From Planctomycetota bacterium (GTDB taxonomy: Bacteria > Planctomycetota > Planctomycetia > Pirellulales > Pirellulaceae), in NCBI GenBank assembly GCA_026692905.1, contig JAPLNL010000118.1, positions 1 through 64,000 on the forward strand: a stretch of 64,000 bases of DNA. Direction: 5' to 3'. Every line of letters starts with the position of its first letter. Within the stretch, counting starts at the first letter, position 1. The notes below the pieces were generated by a model that was given only the letters and a program-made list of their open reading frames with translations, did not search any database and had not been told where the DNA came from. Both the position numbers and the translations under genes were made by a program. Below are positions 1 through 9,231 of the stretch, one piece after another.

Positions 1-32
1 ATGAGTGGCCCCTTTTAAAGCGCCCACTGACA

Positions 33-322
33 ATGCTCAATCTTGATGATTTGCACGACTGGATTTCCGATACGACTGATGTCTTTTTGTGTCTCTTGTG
101 GCTTCGTGGCTAAAATTCGTTCAGCCACGAAAAGGCACAAAACGCACAAAGGGCACAAAGGGCACAAAAAAAGAACCAGTGAATGAGAGACCAAAGTTGT
201 TTTGAGTTCGCGGATTCCAGCGATTTTTCGATCTTGATTCATGCTCAATCTTGATGATTTGCACGACTGGATTTCCGATACAACTGATGTCTTTTTGTGT
301 CTCTTGTGCCTTTTCGTGGCAA
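33..322. repeat. Direct repeat pair plus CACGAAAAG-type palindromes upstream of GxxExxY gene
   Basis: A 68-base block at 33-100 recurs at 241-308 with a single mismatch. Inside and around it are short inverted copies of a motif like GCCACGAAAAGGCACAAA: reverse orientation near 84-110 and 292-322, forward orientation near 114-172, followed by purine-rich CACAAAGGG repeats. The same motif appears on the far side of the next gene (843-968). I see no convincing gene in 1-364; open frames here are only translations of the repeats. Confidence 0.85.
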
Positions 323-364
323 AAAATTAGATCACTTTTCCTTCATTTAATTTGAGACGGGAGA

Positions 365-784
365 ATGCCCGAGATGAGTTTGAATACCCCGATCGTTCCA
401 AGAACGGACCTGACGGATGCGGATGTAAACAAAATATGTGATGTAATTCGTGAGTGCGGTTTTGGGTTGCACAAGTATCTCGGACCGGGCTTTCGAGAAA
501 AGGCCTACGAACGAGGCATGATTCACCGCATGCAGAAAGCGGGATTAGTTGTTCGCGTCCAACCCGCCGTGAAGATCTTCGACGAAGATGGAACTGAGCT
601 GCTTGAGGAAATCATGGATCTGATCGTCGAAGATATCCTGATTCTTGAATTGAAGGCTGTCCGGGAAACTTCCAGCACGGACGTTGCGCAGTTGCTAGGC
701 TATTTAAAAGCTTCCAAGTTCCGACATGGTCTATTGATTACCTTTGGTGCGCCCAAGTTCTACATCAAAAAATATGTCTTGTAG
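365..784 (+). CDS. GxxExxY family protein (PD-(D/E)XK nuclease-like)
   Basis: The 139-residue protein carries the family signature G42-x-x-E45-x-x-Y48 in LGPGFREKAYE. It also has a nuclease-fold core with D85, E95 and K97 (DLIVED...LELKAV), the spacing expected for a PD-(D/E)XK active site. The family is small, common and multi-copy in planctomycetes, and its role is unknown; nuclease activity is an inference from the fold. ATG at 365 and ATG at 374 are both possible starts, and a purine-rich GACGGGAG lies just before the first. The gene stands alone and is bracketed on both sides by palindromes of one family (33-322 and 843-968), which suggests a mobile or repeat-associated unit. A second, divergent member with a different flanking repeat lies at 38828-39208. 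Confidence 0.85.
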   Translation: MPEMSLNTPIVPRTDLTDADVNKICDVIRECGFGLHKYLGPGFREKAYERGMIHRMQKAGLVVRVQPAVKIFDEDGTELLEEIMDLIVEDILILELKAVRETSSTDVAQLLGYLKASKFRHGLLITFGAPKFYIKKYVL

Positions 785-842
785 CGTAACGTCCATTGGC
801 CACGCTCGAGGCAATTTCGCGATAGTATTCAGGATCACTACT

Positions 843-968
843 TTTTAGCCACGAAAAGCCACAAAGGACACAAAAAGAGGACTCTGAGTTTCAGAGTTGA
901 TTTTGAGGCCTTCACTTCTGATTTTTCTTTGTCGGTTCTTTTTTGTGTGTTTTGTGTCTTTTCGCGGC
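843..968. repeat. CACGAAAAG palindromic repeats downstream of GxxExxY gene
   Basis: A forward copy (TTAGCCACGAAAAGCCACAA) starts at 846 and an inverted copy (TTTTGTGTCTTTTCGCGGC) ends about 969. They are separated by about 60 bases with a smaller ACTCTGAGTTTCAGAGT palindrome. Together they form a long imperfect hairpin of the same family as the repeats at 84-322, so the 365-784 gene is framed by it. Confidence 0.75.
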
Positions 969-977
969 AAAAAATCC

Positions 978-2270
978 TCAGCTCCAGGTTCGAGCAGCTC
1001 TCGAACGAAGGCTGTTGGCTTCTGCGTCGTTTACAAACTCTTGCTTGATTGGATCGAAGCTTAACTTGCGTTTAAGCATCCAAGACATCGCTGCAGCATG
1101 ACAAGCCACGTGCGAGTTGCGCATCACCTCGGGATTCGCTACCGTCGCCTTACGCGATTTTACGCAGTCAAAGAAGTTTCTCGCGTGGGCCGAAACGTCC
1201 AACCCCTTTACTTTGCCAGCTGACTCTTGCAGTTCTTTGCGCAGCGAGTCTGAGGAGACTACCGTTTCGCCGCTATCGCCCGTTTCGATCGATCCCTCGC
1301 TGCCGACAAATTTCACAGGGCATGTTCCTAGGCGTGTTATCCAATTCGGGCCGCGATCACCAAATGGAGTCGGCAAGAAATCCAAAATCATCTTTACGCC
1401 ATTGGCATACATGCATGTGATGCCAGTATCGTACGGCTCAAACGATATCGGCATCGTATTGTCCGACTGATTGGCCCACTGGCAAAGATCGACTGTGTGA
1501 GCGCCCCAATCTAACAACCTCGCACCGGAATCGAAGTCGTAGTAGCCTCGCCAACCGCCAGATACGTACTTGCTGTTGTACGGACGCCACGGTGCTGGGC
1601 CGAGCCACAAGTTCCAGTCGACCACCTCTTTGTTTGGAGTTGGTTCGCCAGGAAGCCAGCTATTGTCCAAGGTTGGGATGTAGACCGAAGCGTACATCGT
1701 TTCTAACTTTCCAAGTTTGCCTGTTTGAACAAGGCGAACAGCTTGTTCGAAATTGGGAACGCTTCGTCGCTGGGTTCCCGCTTGAAAGATCCGTCCCGTG
1801 ATCTTCATCGTATCCGCTAGTTGCTGACAGAGCTCAATCGTCAGACCGCAAGGCTTTTCGCTGTACACGTCTTTGCCTGCCTTGGCCGCCATCATGGATG
1901 CGGTTGCATGCCATCGATCACCCGTTGCCACGATGACCGTGTCGATGTCTTTGCGATCCAGCAGCTCGCGAAAGTCCCGATAAAGTTTGCAGTCCGCATT
2001 CGTATAGTGTTTGTCAACCAGCGTTTTGCCAGCATCCCGTCGACTTGCTTGAACATCCGCAATAGCAACACATTGGACATCCGCTAAACCAAGCATGGCT
2101 TGCAAGTCGTACGTGCAACGAGGACCAATGCCGATCACACCGAGCGTGATCTTGTTGCTAGGTGCAACGCCACCTCGACCTAGCACATGTGGTGCGACGA
2201 TGAGTGGCAAGGCCGCAGCAGCGGTCGATGACTTGAGAAAGGTCCGTCTGGTCGTGTTAGATTGTTTCAT
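978..2270 (-). CDS. Tat-exported Gfo/Idh/MocA family oxidoreductase
   Basis: A 430-residue NAD(P)-dependent sugar dehydrogenase-type protein. The N-terminus has a twin-arginine signal (TRRTFLK, residues 7-13, followed by an Ala-rich stretch), so it probably acts outside the cytoplasm. The Rossmann nucleotide-binding loop is at 44-52 (GVIGIGPRC) and the family EKP motif, bearing the catalytic lysine, is at 138-140 (YSEKPCG). Planctomycetes hold many paralogues; the substrate cannot be read from sequence. The upstream minus-strand neighbour is a DUF1080 protein (2516-3208), a family that often accompanies Gfo/Idh/MocA oxidoreductases in keto-sugar chemistry. A joint role in sugar oxidation and glycoside cleavage is plausible. 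A 245-base spacer holding a hairpin repeat separates them, so one transcript is uncertain. Confidence 0.93.
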   Translation of the reverse strand: MKQSNTTRRTFLKSSTAAAALPLIVAPHVLGRGGVAPSNKITLGVIGIGPRCTYDLQAMLGLADVQCVAIADVQASRRDAGKTLVDKHYTNADCKLYRDFRELLDRKDIDTVIVATGDRWHATASMMAAKAGKDVYSEKPCGLTIELCQQLADTMKITGRIFQAGTQRRSVPNFEQAVRLVQTGKLGKLETMYASVYIPTLDNSWLPGEPTPNKEVVDWNLWLGPAPWRPYNSKYVSGGWRGYYDFDSGARLLDWGAHTVDLCQWANQSDNTMPISFEPYDTGITCMYANGVKMILDFLPTPFGDRGPNWITRLGTCPVKFVGSEGSIETGDSGETVVSSDSLRKELQESAGKVKGLDVSAHARNFFDCVKSRKATVANPEVMRNSHVACHAAAMSWMLKRKLSFDPIKQEFVNDAEANSLRSRAARTWS

Positions 2271-2420
2271 GGTGCGAGATGTTTTCGGGAGGATGGGATG
2301 AGTCCGTTTCGGCTTTGCCGAAGGGACTCAGGAAGGTTCGTGGGCGGCTGGCGACCACTTGATTATTGTAGCCAAAAATAATTTGCAGGGTTTCCTAGGC
2401 GATCAGCGAGTTTCAATCTA

Positions 2421-2520
2421 CCTAGCACGATACGCCTAGCACGACGAGCAAGCTAGTGAATTTACTATGCAATCACTAGTCACTAGCTTGCGCGTCGCGC
2501 TAAGGCAGTGACCCACTAGC
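2421..2520. repeat. Family A hairpin repeat (TAGCACGACGCGCAAGCTAG)
   Basis: Copies of CTAGCACGAC and GCAAGCTAGTGAA run forward at 2421-2460, and an inverted copy (CACTAGCTTGCGCGTCGCGC) follows at 2480-2501, so the block folds into a long hairpin. The minus-strand DUF1080 gene ends in its edge: its TAG stop lies in an AGCTAGTG half-site. The same family recurs at 18311-18386, 35917-36043 and 63393-63800. Confidence 0.9.
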
Positions 2521-3208
2521 TTTTGATTCTCCGTAGCTTCAAATTTTTGAACTCGATTTGCTTGCCGTGATTTTGGACACTGACATAGCCTTTTAGCGGC
2601 TTGCTTTTAATCTCTTCTATTTGCGACTGGTCCACATCCTGAATCCGTTTTCCATTAAGAGTGACCCGAATCTTGGGCCCGATGCATTCGATGTCGATGC
2701 TGTTCCACTCGCCAGCTGGTTTGACTGTGTTGGCCGTCGGTGCAACGTAGCGATAAAGCGACGCCGTGCTGGTCTTACTCGCGTCTTTGTCTGAATCGTC
2801 TAACAATTGGATTTCGTAACCCGAATAACTTGGGCGCGTGGCTGTCGACTTCGCCATATCGTACTTCACGTGTCGGATGCCGATGCCGCTATTGCAGTCT
2901 TTGCCCATTCGGAATTCGAGATGGCAAGTAAAGTCGTCTACTTCCGTTTCAAACCGTAGGAAACCGAAGCCTTTTCCATCGCATCGGAGAAGTCCATTTT
3001 GAACGGACCAAACCGGTTTCATTTGGTCTTCTTTGTCTTTAAACTCTTGGATCCCTTCGGCAACCCAACCTGTCAAATCCTTGCCATTGAACATGTCGGT
3101 CCAATCGTTTTGCTTTTGCGCATCGTCGTCGGCTGAAATTGCGAATGTCGCGAGACCGAGGAGAGCAATTGCCGCCCCTGATCGCAAAGTACGAAAACTG
3201 GAAAGCAT
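2516..3208 (-). CDS. DUF1080 family secreted protein (3-keto-disaccharide hydrolase domain)
   Basis: A 230-residue protein: signal-peptide-like N-terminus (hydrophobic run around 12-25) and then one DUF1080 jelly-roll domain beginning with FNGKDLTGW at 40-48, which spans almost all the rest. The family includes 3-keto-glycoside hydrolases and concanavalin-like carbohydrate-binding folds; exact activity is unknown. I chose the ATG at 3208 because TTAGGAG lies 8 bases before it. A longer frame to 3292 exists but adds an implausible pre-sequence. The gene lies upstream of the Tat-exported oxidoreductase on the same strand. The stop codon is in the edge of a family A hairpin repeat. Confidence 0.9.
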   Translation of the reverse strand: MLSSFRTLRSGAAIALLGLATFAISADDDAQKQNDWTDMFNGKDLTGWVAEGIQEFKDKEDQMKPVWSVQNGLLRCDGKGFGFLRFETEVDDFTCHLEFRMGKDCNSGIGIRHVKYDMAKSTATRPSYSGYEIQLLDDSDKDASKTSTASLYRYVAPTANTVKPAGEWNSIDIECIGPKIRVTLNGKRIQDVDQSQIEEIKSKPLKGYVSVQNHGKQIEFKNLKLRRIKS

Positions 3209-3351
3209 GTGGGATACTCCTAAGGAACCGTTTAGAGAGGTGTTAGCGCTGATAATCCGCATCGCAAGATCGTCGTTCTGAGTTACAATCATATCCGTTT
3301 GCGTCGCTATCTGCTCGCCAAACCAACCGTTTTGACTTTAGCCACTAAGCC

Positions 3352-4656
3352 ATGTTCGACTACAACACGACACTCGTGATCCAAAGCGCCGGATTGCTCG
3401 GCGTGATTGCGGGCATGGTAGGGGTGTATTTGCTGCTACGCAAGCGCTCGCTCATAGGAGACGCCATTTGCCACGCGGCCCTGCCTGGCCTCGCAATCGC
3501 CTTTTTGACCAACGTGGCTTGGGGCGGAAATGGCAAAAGCCTCTTTTGGCTACTCATCGGGGCTGGATTGTCAGGGACGGCGGGTTCGTTGGCGGTAATT
3601 GGTTTGCGGCGGTGGTCCAACCTCAAAGAAGATGCTGCATTAGGAATCGTCCTGAGCGTCTTTTTTGGCATCGGAACTGCCCTCTTCAGCATCGTCCAAC
3701 AGTCCGAAGGGGATAAAGCGGGACTCGAGAATTTCATCCTCGGCAAAACGGCATCGATTGTTGCTAGCGACGCACAGACGATTCGCCTAGCATCGTTGAT
3801 CGTGGTTGCGGTTTTGATCCTATTCCGTAAAGAGCTAAAAATACTTTGCTTCGATCCTATGTTGGCCTCGGCTCAAGGTTGGCCGATTCTCTTCCTAGAT
3901 CTATTGCTGTTGAGTTGCGTGCTCGTGGTGGTCATTGTCGGTGCCAATGTAGTTGGTGTCATCCTGGTCATTGCATTGTTGGTGATACCACCCGCTTCCG
4001 CACGTTTTTGGACACATTCATTACCTGTTACGATTTTCGCGAGCGCCTTGATCGGGGCAAGCTCTGGCGTAATCGGTGCCTTAAGCAGTTTGTACATCGA
4101 CCATATCCCCTCGGGAGCAGCGATTGTTCTGGCGGCAAGCGGTTTCTTTGCACTTAGTCTGGTGTTTGGCACCGAGCGGGGACTGCTTTGGAGAGCATGG
4201 AGTTTGGGGCGCCAGAAAACCAAAGCAGACCAAGAGCATCTCTTGAGATCGATTTTTGAACTACTTGAATCCCAAGACAAGACGCCGCAGGTGCATGGTC
4301 AACTGCGGTCAGAGTCAGTGCACTTAGTTGAATTGGTCCGGATGCGACAATGGACGGCATCGAGGCTCAATGCGGCGGTTCGACAAGTGCGCAGGCACGG
4401 TTGGGTGACCATCAATCGCGACGGCGCGGCGACATTGACCGCGAGCGGGATCCAACAATCGGTGAGGGCAGTACGACGACACCGTTTGCTAGAACTTTAC
4501 TTTGCGCGTTGGGCCGATCTTTCGCCCGACGCGATAGATCGCGGTGCTGACTACACGGAGCACTCGCTTAATGATGACTTGCTGGCCGAGTTGGAGAAGG
4601 ACGCAATCGTCATGGGGGATGCCATCTCGTTACCTAAGAGCGTTCATCCGATATAG
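3352..4656 (+). CDS. ABC-3 type metal ion permease with C-terminal DtxR/MntR-like domain
   Basis: Residues 1 to about 280 are a polytopic ABC-3 permease of the Zn/Mn uptake type (LLRKRSLIGDAICHAALPG, then further hydrophobic helices). Residues about 300-434 are soluble and look like a DtxR/MntR repressor: a winged-helix stretch (331-368, ending in LTASG) and a dimerisation part. That part keeps the ligand-type residues H377 and E381 in VRRHRLLELYF and E403-H404 in TEHSLND. In an ordinary uptake system the permease and the metalloregulator are separate proteins; here the regulator-like domain is tethered to the membrane. No ATPase or metal-binding lipoprotein gene lies beside it, so partners must be elsewhere. 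The tail may act as a metal sensor that gates transport. Divergent from the DUF1080 gene. Confidence 0.9.
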   Translation: MFDYNTTLVIQSAGLLGVIAGMVGVYLLLRKRSLIGDAICHAALPGLAIAFLTNVAWGGNGKSLFWLLIGAGLSGTAGSLAVIGLRRWSNLKEDAALGIVLSVFFGIGTALFSIVQQSEGDKAGLENFILGKTASIVASDAQTIRLASLIVVAVLILFRKELKILCFDPMLASAQGWPILFLDLLLLSCVLVVVIVGANVVGVILVIALLVIPPASARFWTHSLPVTIFASALIGASSGVIGALSSLYIDHIPSGAAIVLAASGFFALSLVFGTERGLLWRAWSLGRQKTKADQEHLLRSIFELLESQDKTPQVHGQLRSESVHLVELVRMRQWTASRLNAAVRQVRRHGWVTINRDGAATLTASGIQQSVRAVRRHRLLELYFARWADLSPDAIDRGADYTEHSLNDDLLAELEKDAIVMGDAISLPKSVHPI

Positions 4657-4712
4657 GCGATTGCCTTCCGTTTAAACCAATTAGGTTCAGCTAAGCTATC
4701 TTCGATTGATTT

Positions 4713-4781
4713 TCGTTTAACAGTCGGCCGTAGGCGTACTTCCAACGAGGCCGAGTACGCCTTCGGCTGACTGTTAAACGA
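4713..4781. repeat. Family B hairpin between convergent genes
   Basis: Two 28-base arms, 4713-4740 and 4754-4781, pair with only about two mismatches (arm begins TCGTTTAACAGTCGGCCGTA). It lies between the ends of the plus-strand permease and minus-strand accC, where it could end transcription from both sides. A degenerate second copy is at 27448-27516. Confidence 0.85.
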
Positions 4782-4813
4782 GATGTCCTTGGAGAGAGCG
4801 CGGGGCTTGGGCG

Positions 4814-6175
4814 TTACTTCGTTAGCTTCAACCTTGGGAGCAATTCACGTTCGACCCATTTTGTGTCGACGGTCCCTTCTTGGAACTCTTTTTGCTTGAG
4901 CACCGTCGCATGGAAACTGGCTGTCGTTTTGATGCCGGAGATTCGCAATTCGCTCAGGCTTCGAAGCATGCACTCGATCGCTTCTTCACGAGTTGGCTTG
5001 TGAACAATGATCTTAGCGATCATCGAATCGTAATAGGGCGGGACAGAGTACCCAGCGTGCGCGTGCGAATCGACGCGAACACCCAAACCGCCAGGTGTGT
5101 ACATTTTTTCGATCCGGCCAGGGCACGGTTGGAAGTTTTTGTCGGGGTCTTCCGCATTGATTCGACATTCAATCGAGGCCCCAAAAGGCTTGATATCCGC
5201 TTGCGTGAAGGGCAAAGGCTGACCGGCCGCGACTAAAATTTGCGACTTGATCAAATCGACGCCGGAGATCATTTCGCTAACAGGATGCTCAACTTGAATC
5301 CGTGCATTGACCTCGATGAAATAGAATTTATCGTTCTGATCAACAATGAACTCGACAGTGGCCGCATTGTAATAGCTGGCTTGCTTGATTAGCCGAACAG
5401 CAGAATCGCACATCGCCTTTCGTGTCGCTTCAGGCAATCGAGGGGATGGACTTTCCTCGATAAGTTTTTGGTGGCGACGTTGAACCGAGCAATCGCGTTC
5501 GTGCAAATGGACGATGTTTCCATGTTGGTCGGCAATGATCTGCACCTCGACGTGCCTCGGCCGATCGATGTACTTTTCCAAGTAGACTCCGCCGTTTCCG
5601 AACGCCGCTTTGGCTTCGGTTTGAGCTTGCGAAATTGAAGTTTGGAGCGAGGTTTCGTCCATTGCCACACGCATCCCTTTCCCGCCGCCACCCGCCGTGG
5701 CTTTGATCAAAACAGGGAATCCGATCTTTCTCGCGGCAGCCAACGCGTCTTCCTCGGTTTCGAGAAGACCATCGCTGCCTGGTACGACTGGAACACCGGC
5801 CGCAACAGCCATTTCGCGTGCGGTATTTTTATCGCCGAGTTTTTCCATCGCTTCGGGCGACGGTCCGATGAACGTAAAGTTGCAGCTTCGACAGACTTCG
5901 TTGAAGCTCGAATTCTCCGCAAGGAAGCCGTAACCAGGGTGAATGGCATCGACGTTGCCAATTTCAGCCGCAGCAATAACTCGGTCGACTCGAAGATAGC
6001 TGTCCATCGACTTGGCAGTCCCAACACAGATTGCTTGGTCGGCCAGGTCTAGATATTGCGAACCTCGATCAGCTTCGCTGAATATTGCGACCGTCTCGAT
6101 ACCCAGTTCTTTGCAGGCTCGAATGACGCGCAGAGCGATCTCGCCTCGATTGGCGATGAGCACACGCTTAAACAT
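4814..6175 (-). CDS. accC: Biotin carboxylase subunit of acetyl-CoA carboxylase
   Basis: The 453-residue protein carboxylates biotin on AccB using ATP and bicarbonate, the first half-reaction of malonyl-CoA synthesis for fatty acids. It begins [20 protein letters not shown], typical of the family. The ATP-grasp glycine-rich loop is at 161-169 (AGGGGKGMR) and the active-site stretch [12 protein letters not shown] lies near residue 290. Length matches bacterial AccC (about 450). Its ATG is 2 bases after the accB stop, so the two are one operon. AccA and AccD are not in the window. Confidence 0.98.
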   Translation of the reverse strand: MFKRVLIANRGEIALRVIRACKELGIETVAIFSEADRGSQYLDLADQAICVGTAKSMDSYLRVDRVIAAAEIGNVDAIHPGYGFLAENSSFNEVCRSCNFTFIGPSPEAMEKLGDKNTAREMAVAAGVPVVPGSDGLLETEEDALAAARKIGFPVLIKATAGGGGKGMRVAMDETSLQTSISQAQTEAKAAFGNGGVYLEKYIDRPRHVEVQIIADQHGNIVHLHERDCSVQRRHQKLIEESPSPRLPEATRKAMCDSAVRLIKQASYYNAATVEFIVDQNDKFYFIEVNARIQVEHPVSEMISGVDLIKSQILVAAGQPLPFTQADIKPFGASIECRINAEDPDKNFQPCPGRIEKMYTPGGLGVRVDSHAHAGYSVPPYYDSMIAKIIVHKPTREEAIECMLRSLSELRISGIKTTASFHATVLKQKEFQEGTVDTKWVERELLPRLKLTK

Positions 6176-6177
6176 TT

Positions 6178-6669
6178 TTAGCCTCGCGTATCGATTTTGA
6201 AGAGCGGCTTGCCGAAGTCGACTGCTTCCTCGTTCTTGACAAGCACTTGAACAATTTTGCCTCGCACTTCTGCCGGGATTTCATTGAAAACCTTCATCGC
6301 TTCAATGATGCAAACGACGGTGTCGCTTTGGAAAGCCGATCCGGGCTCGACAAAGTTTTTGGCATTGGGGTTGGCTCGCGAGTAAAAAGTACCAACCATG
6401 GGCGACTTAATGTAAGCGATGTGCGGGCCATCGGCGTCCGCAGCAGGCGTCGCTATTGCTGATGGGGCTGGTGCGGCTTGCATCGGGGCTGTTGCCATCA
6501 TACTCGTCGTCATAATAGGCTGGCCATGGCCCGCTCTCGCCAAACGAATTTGCTGCTCGTCTTGGCGAAGATCGATCTCACCGAGTTCGTGTTCCTTCAT
6601 CAACTCGATCAACTTTCGAATGCGATCGATGTCGAATACGTCGTCGGTTCGTGGTGTCGATTCCGCCAT
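6178..6669 (-). CDS. accB: Biotin carboxyl carrier protein of acetyl-CoA carboxylase
   Basis: The 163-residue carrier has an N-terminal helical region, a Pro/Ala-rich linker (about 60-82) and a C-terminal biotinyl domain. The biotinylated lysine is K126 in EAMKVFNEI; most AccB proteins have EAMKM or EAMKL here, so Val-Phe after the lysine is a small lineage variation. It carries carboxybiotin between AccC and the carboxyltransferase. It is directly upstream of accC with a 2-base gap. The 212 bases before it hold no recognisable gene. Confidence 0.97.
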   Translation of the reverse strand: MAESTPRTDDVFDIDRIRKLIELMKEHELGEIDLRQDEQQIRLARAGHGQPIMTTSMMATAPMQAAPAPSAIATPAADADGPHIAYIKSPMVGTFYSRANPNAKNFVEPGSAFQSDTVVCIIEAMKVFNEIPAEVRGKIVQVLVKNEEAVDFGKPLFKIDTRG

Positions 6670-6881
6670 CTCTCAACGGGCCTTTCAAAATGCAATTCAT
6701 AAAAAATCTGTGTTCCGACCTCGTTTTATACATTCCAGCCTCCTGGCCTGGAAGCCCTGAACCAGAACCAACCGCCTCACAGGAACGACAAATGCGACAA
6801 TTTTTTCGTAGAATTGCTGGTTGTGAGGGTGGGGTGGTGAAAACAGATCGATTCGTTGAAATTTGGAATGCTGTTGTCGTC

Positions 6882-9023
6882 CTAAAGGCCCATCTCGGCC
6901 AACAAGTGCTTGGCCTCGTAAACAATTCCGGTAATCCATAAGACATACCGGATATCGACACCGATTGAACGACTATAGCTTTCGTTCCACGCAAAGTCGT
7001 TAATCGTGGCCTCGAATGTCCGATCGAAGTTGACTCCGACTAGCTCACCCTTTGCATTGAACACGGGGCTTCCGGAGTTTCCCCCTGTGGTATCCGTGTT
7101 GTACAAAATGGCGACGGGTACTTGTCCAAGTTTCGGATGCACGAACGGGCCAAAGTCTTTGGCTGCATATCGGTCCATTACCGCTTTGGGAGTAATGTAG
7201 GGTTCGGCGCCCGTCGTCTTCTCAATAACTCCTTGAAGCGTCGAGACAGGCGTTTTCTGAATGGCGTCAGAAGGTGAGTAACCTCTAACTCTTCCATAAG
7301 TGATTCGAAGAGTCGCATTCGCATCCGGTACAAATTGGGCTGGATCAAATGCTTGCTTGGCCTCCACTAAGGAGCCGTAGAGCTGGCTTAAACGACCATC
7401 GCGCTCCTTGTCTAAGTCTCTCAGTTTTTTGTAGGCCGGATAAAGCTGAATGACCAAAGTCAAAATTGGGTCCGGATCGGATTCTAGCTCCGCAGGTTTC
7501 CTTTTCAGGCACTCCTCAACGAAACGAATGTCTCCAAGTCGAGTCGAGCTCATCAAAGACTCGGCTCGCGCTGCGAATGAGCGATTGTCGTCCAGCAATA
7601 CATCAAGTCGCTCCATTTCTCGGACGCCATTGATCTTGTTAAGTCGTTCGAGCATTCCTGCCAGCATGATCGTATCGGTCGGCTTGTGCCAATCAGCCAC
7701 ATCTAGTTTTAGCTGCTGAACCGTAAGGTCGATGTTACGGTTCATGTAGGGTGTTTCCCGCTCGAGGTCTTGCTTTTCTCTTTCGACCGCTGCATCGTAA
7801 ATCGTAAACGCGAAGGACATCGCTCTGCACGCCAGCTTCAGTTCGCGGAAGTGAATCTCAAACGGCCCCTTTTCGGACATGTCTTGGTAAACCGAGCTAA
7901 TGTCCTTCAGCAATGCCCCGTAGGAATTGCGGCGTCCAGAGTCGGCTTGAATGAACCTTGTCAGCTCTGCCTCTGATTTCTCCTTGGGCGCAACGATATT
8001 TGCTCGCTTGAGACCAAGAAGTTGCCCACGCGAACGTTTCTCGACATTGGCTAACGATTTGGTTCGGGATGCGTGCTTGATCGCTACTTCACGATCCGAT
8101 GCTCCAGACTTTTCCATTTCGTTGATTTGCCATGCGTATAGTTCCACCACGGCGGGCAAGCGAATATCTTGCTCGAATTTCAAAAAACTGGCCGTCTTCT
8201 GTCTAACGGTACGGCCTGGGTAGCCAAGTAGGAATACGAAATCCTCTTCGTTCACTCCTTGGGGAGCGACCTTAATCACTCGCTTCGGATGGTAAGGGAT
8301 ATTGTTGGATGAATACTCCGCCGATGTTCCGTCTGGAGCAGTGTAGGCTCGCATAAACGAGAAGTCGCCGGTGTGGCGGGGCCATTCCCAATTGTCTGCT
8401 TCCCCTCCAAAAGCACCTACAGCAACGGGCGGGGCAAACACCAAACGAATGTCCTTTAAGTAGGTGTACAAAAACAGCACGTACGTCTTGCCCGCAAACA
8501 TCTCTGCGACTTCGACTCGCAAGCCTTTGTTTTCCCTCTCGCTTTCGAGTTCGATTTCCTTTCGTCGTTTCTCGATCGCTTTGTTGCGTTCGAACGCTGT
8601 CATATTCTCGGTCACGACTGAAAGGACTTTTTCTGATACGTCTTTGTATCCCTCTGTGATTCGGACGGTATAGTTCGACGCGGGAACTTCCTCAGAGAAA
8701 TTCCTAGCGATAAATCCGTTGGTGAGCAAGTCGTTTTTGGAGGTGCTGGCTTTCTGAATCGCATCGAACGCACAGTGGTGATTGGTAATGATCAAGCCGT
8801 TGCTAGAAACGAACGAGCCTGTGCAACCATTTACACGACAGATACCGTCAACCAAGCTTACTTTGCCTGGGTTAAAAAGCTCCTCGGGTGTTAATCCCAT
8901 ACCCTTTGCGGACAAATCAAGTCGGCCGAGCTCGCTGATCGGGAACATTCCTTCATCGCTCAAGCCTACGTTGGCCGCAAATCCGAGAAAACAAAAAATC
9001 AGCGTTTGCAAACGAGGAAACAT
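6882..9023 (-). CDS. S46 family dipeptidyl peptidase, DPP11-like specificity residue
   Basis: The 713-residue protein starts with a signal peptide (MFPRLQTLIFCFLGFAANVG), so it acts in the periplasm or outside. S46 peptidases remove dipeptides from peptide N-termini. The triad is visible: H83 in TNHHCAFD, D220 in WPRHTGDFS and S650 in GNSGSPV. Eighteen residues after the serine is R668 (GVNFDRTFEA). In characterised members, Arg at this offset marks DPP11 (Asp/Glu at P1) while Gly marks DPP7. Specificity for acidic P1 residues is therefore inferred. Length fits the family (about 710-720). It is monocistronic as far as I can see. Confidence 0.93.
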   Translation of the reverse strand: MFPRLQTLIFCFLGFAANVGLSDEGMFPISELGRLDLSAKGMGLTPEELFNPGKVSLVDGICRVNGCTGSFVSSNGLIITNHHCAFDAIQKASTSKNDLLTNGFIARNFSEEVPASNYTVRITEGYKDVSEKVLSVVTENMTAFERNKAIEKRRKEIELESERENKGLRVEVAEMFAGKTYVLFLYTYLKDIRLVFAPPVAVGAFGGEADNWEWPRHTGDFSFMRAYTAPDGTSAEYSSNNIPYHPKRVIKVAPQGVNEEDFVFLLGYPGRTVRQKTASFLKFEQDIRLPAVVELYAWQINEMEKSGASDREVAIKHASRTKSLANVEKRSRGQLLGLKRANIVAPKEKSEAELTRFIQADSGRRNSYGALLKDISSVYQDMSEKGPFEIHFRELKLACRAMSFAFTIYDAAVEREKQDLERETPYMNRNIDLTVQQLKLDVADWHKPTDTIMLAGMLERLNKINGVREMERLDVLLDDNRSFAARAESLMSSTRLGDIRFVEECLKRKPAELESDPDPILTLVIQLYPAYKKLRDLDKERDGRLSQLYGSLVEAKQAFDPAQFVPDANATLRITYGRVRGYSPSDAIQKTPVSTLQGVIEKTTGAEPYITPKAVMDRYAAKDFGPFVHPKLGQVPVAILYNTDTTGGNSGSPVFNAKGELVGVNFDRTFEATINDFAWNESYSRSIGVDIRYVLWITGIVYEAKHLLAEMGL

Positions 9024-9231
9024 GGCGACCTAGGATACATAGACTAAGAAAACACGAAATTTACGTGATGCCAGTATAGCTTCGCTTAAAGCCGATTTCG
9101 CGGACTGACCTCGGTTTCGGGGTGCATCCCAACAAAATTGCGAGGAGGGTCTTCCCAGGGAGAAGGGGGGCGTCTGCTTTCGTCGTTTACTGTTTGACAC
9201 CCTTTCCGAGTTCCGCGAAGAATCGAGTAAG

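Noticed and set aside
15-248. 77-residue minus-strand frame rich in Leu/Cys
   Set aside because: It spans the CACAAAGGG repeats and the 68-base direct repeat; no family features.
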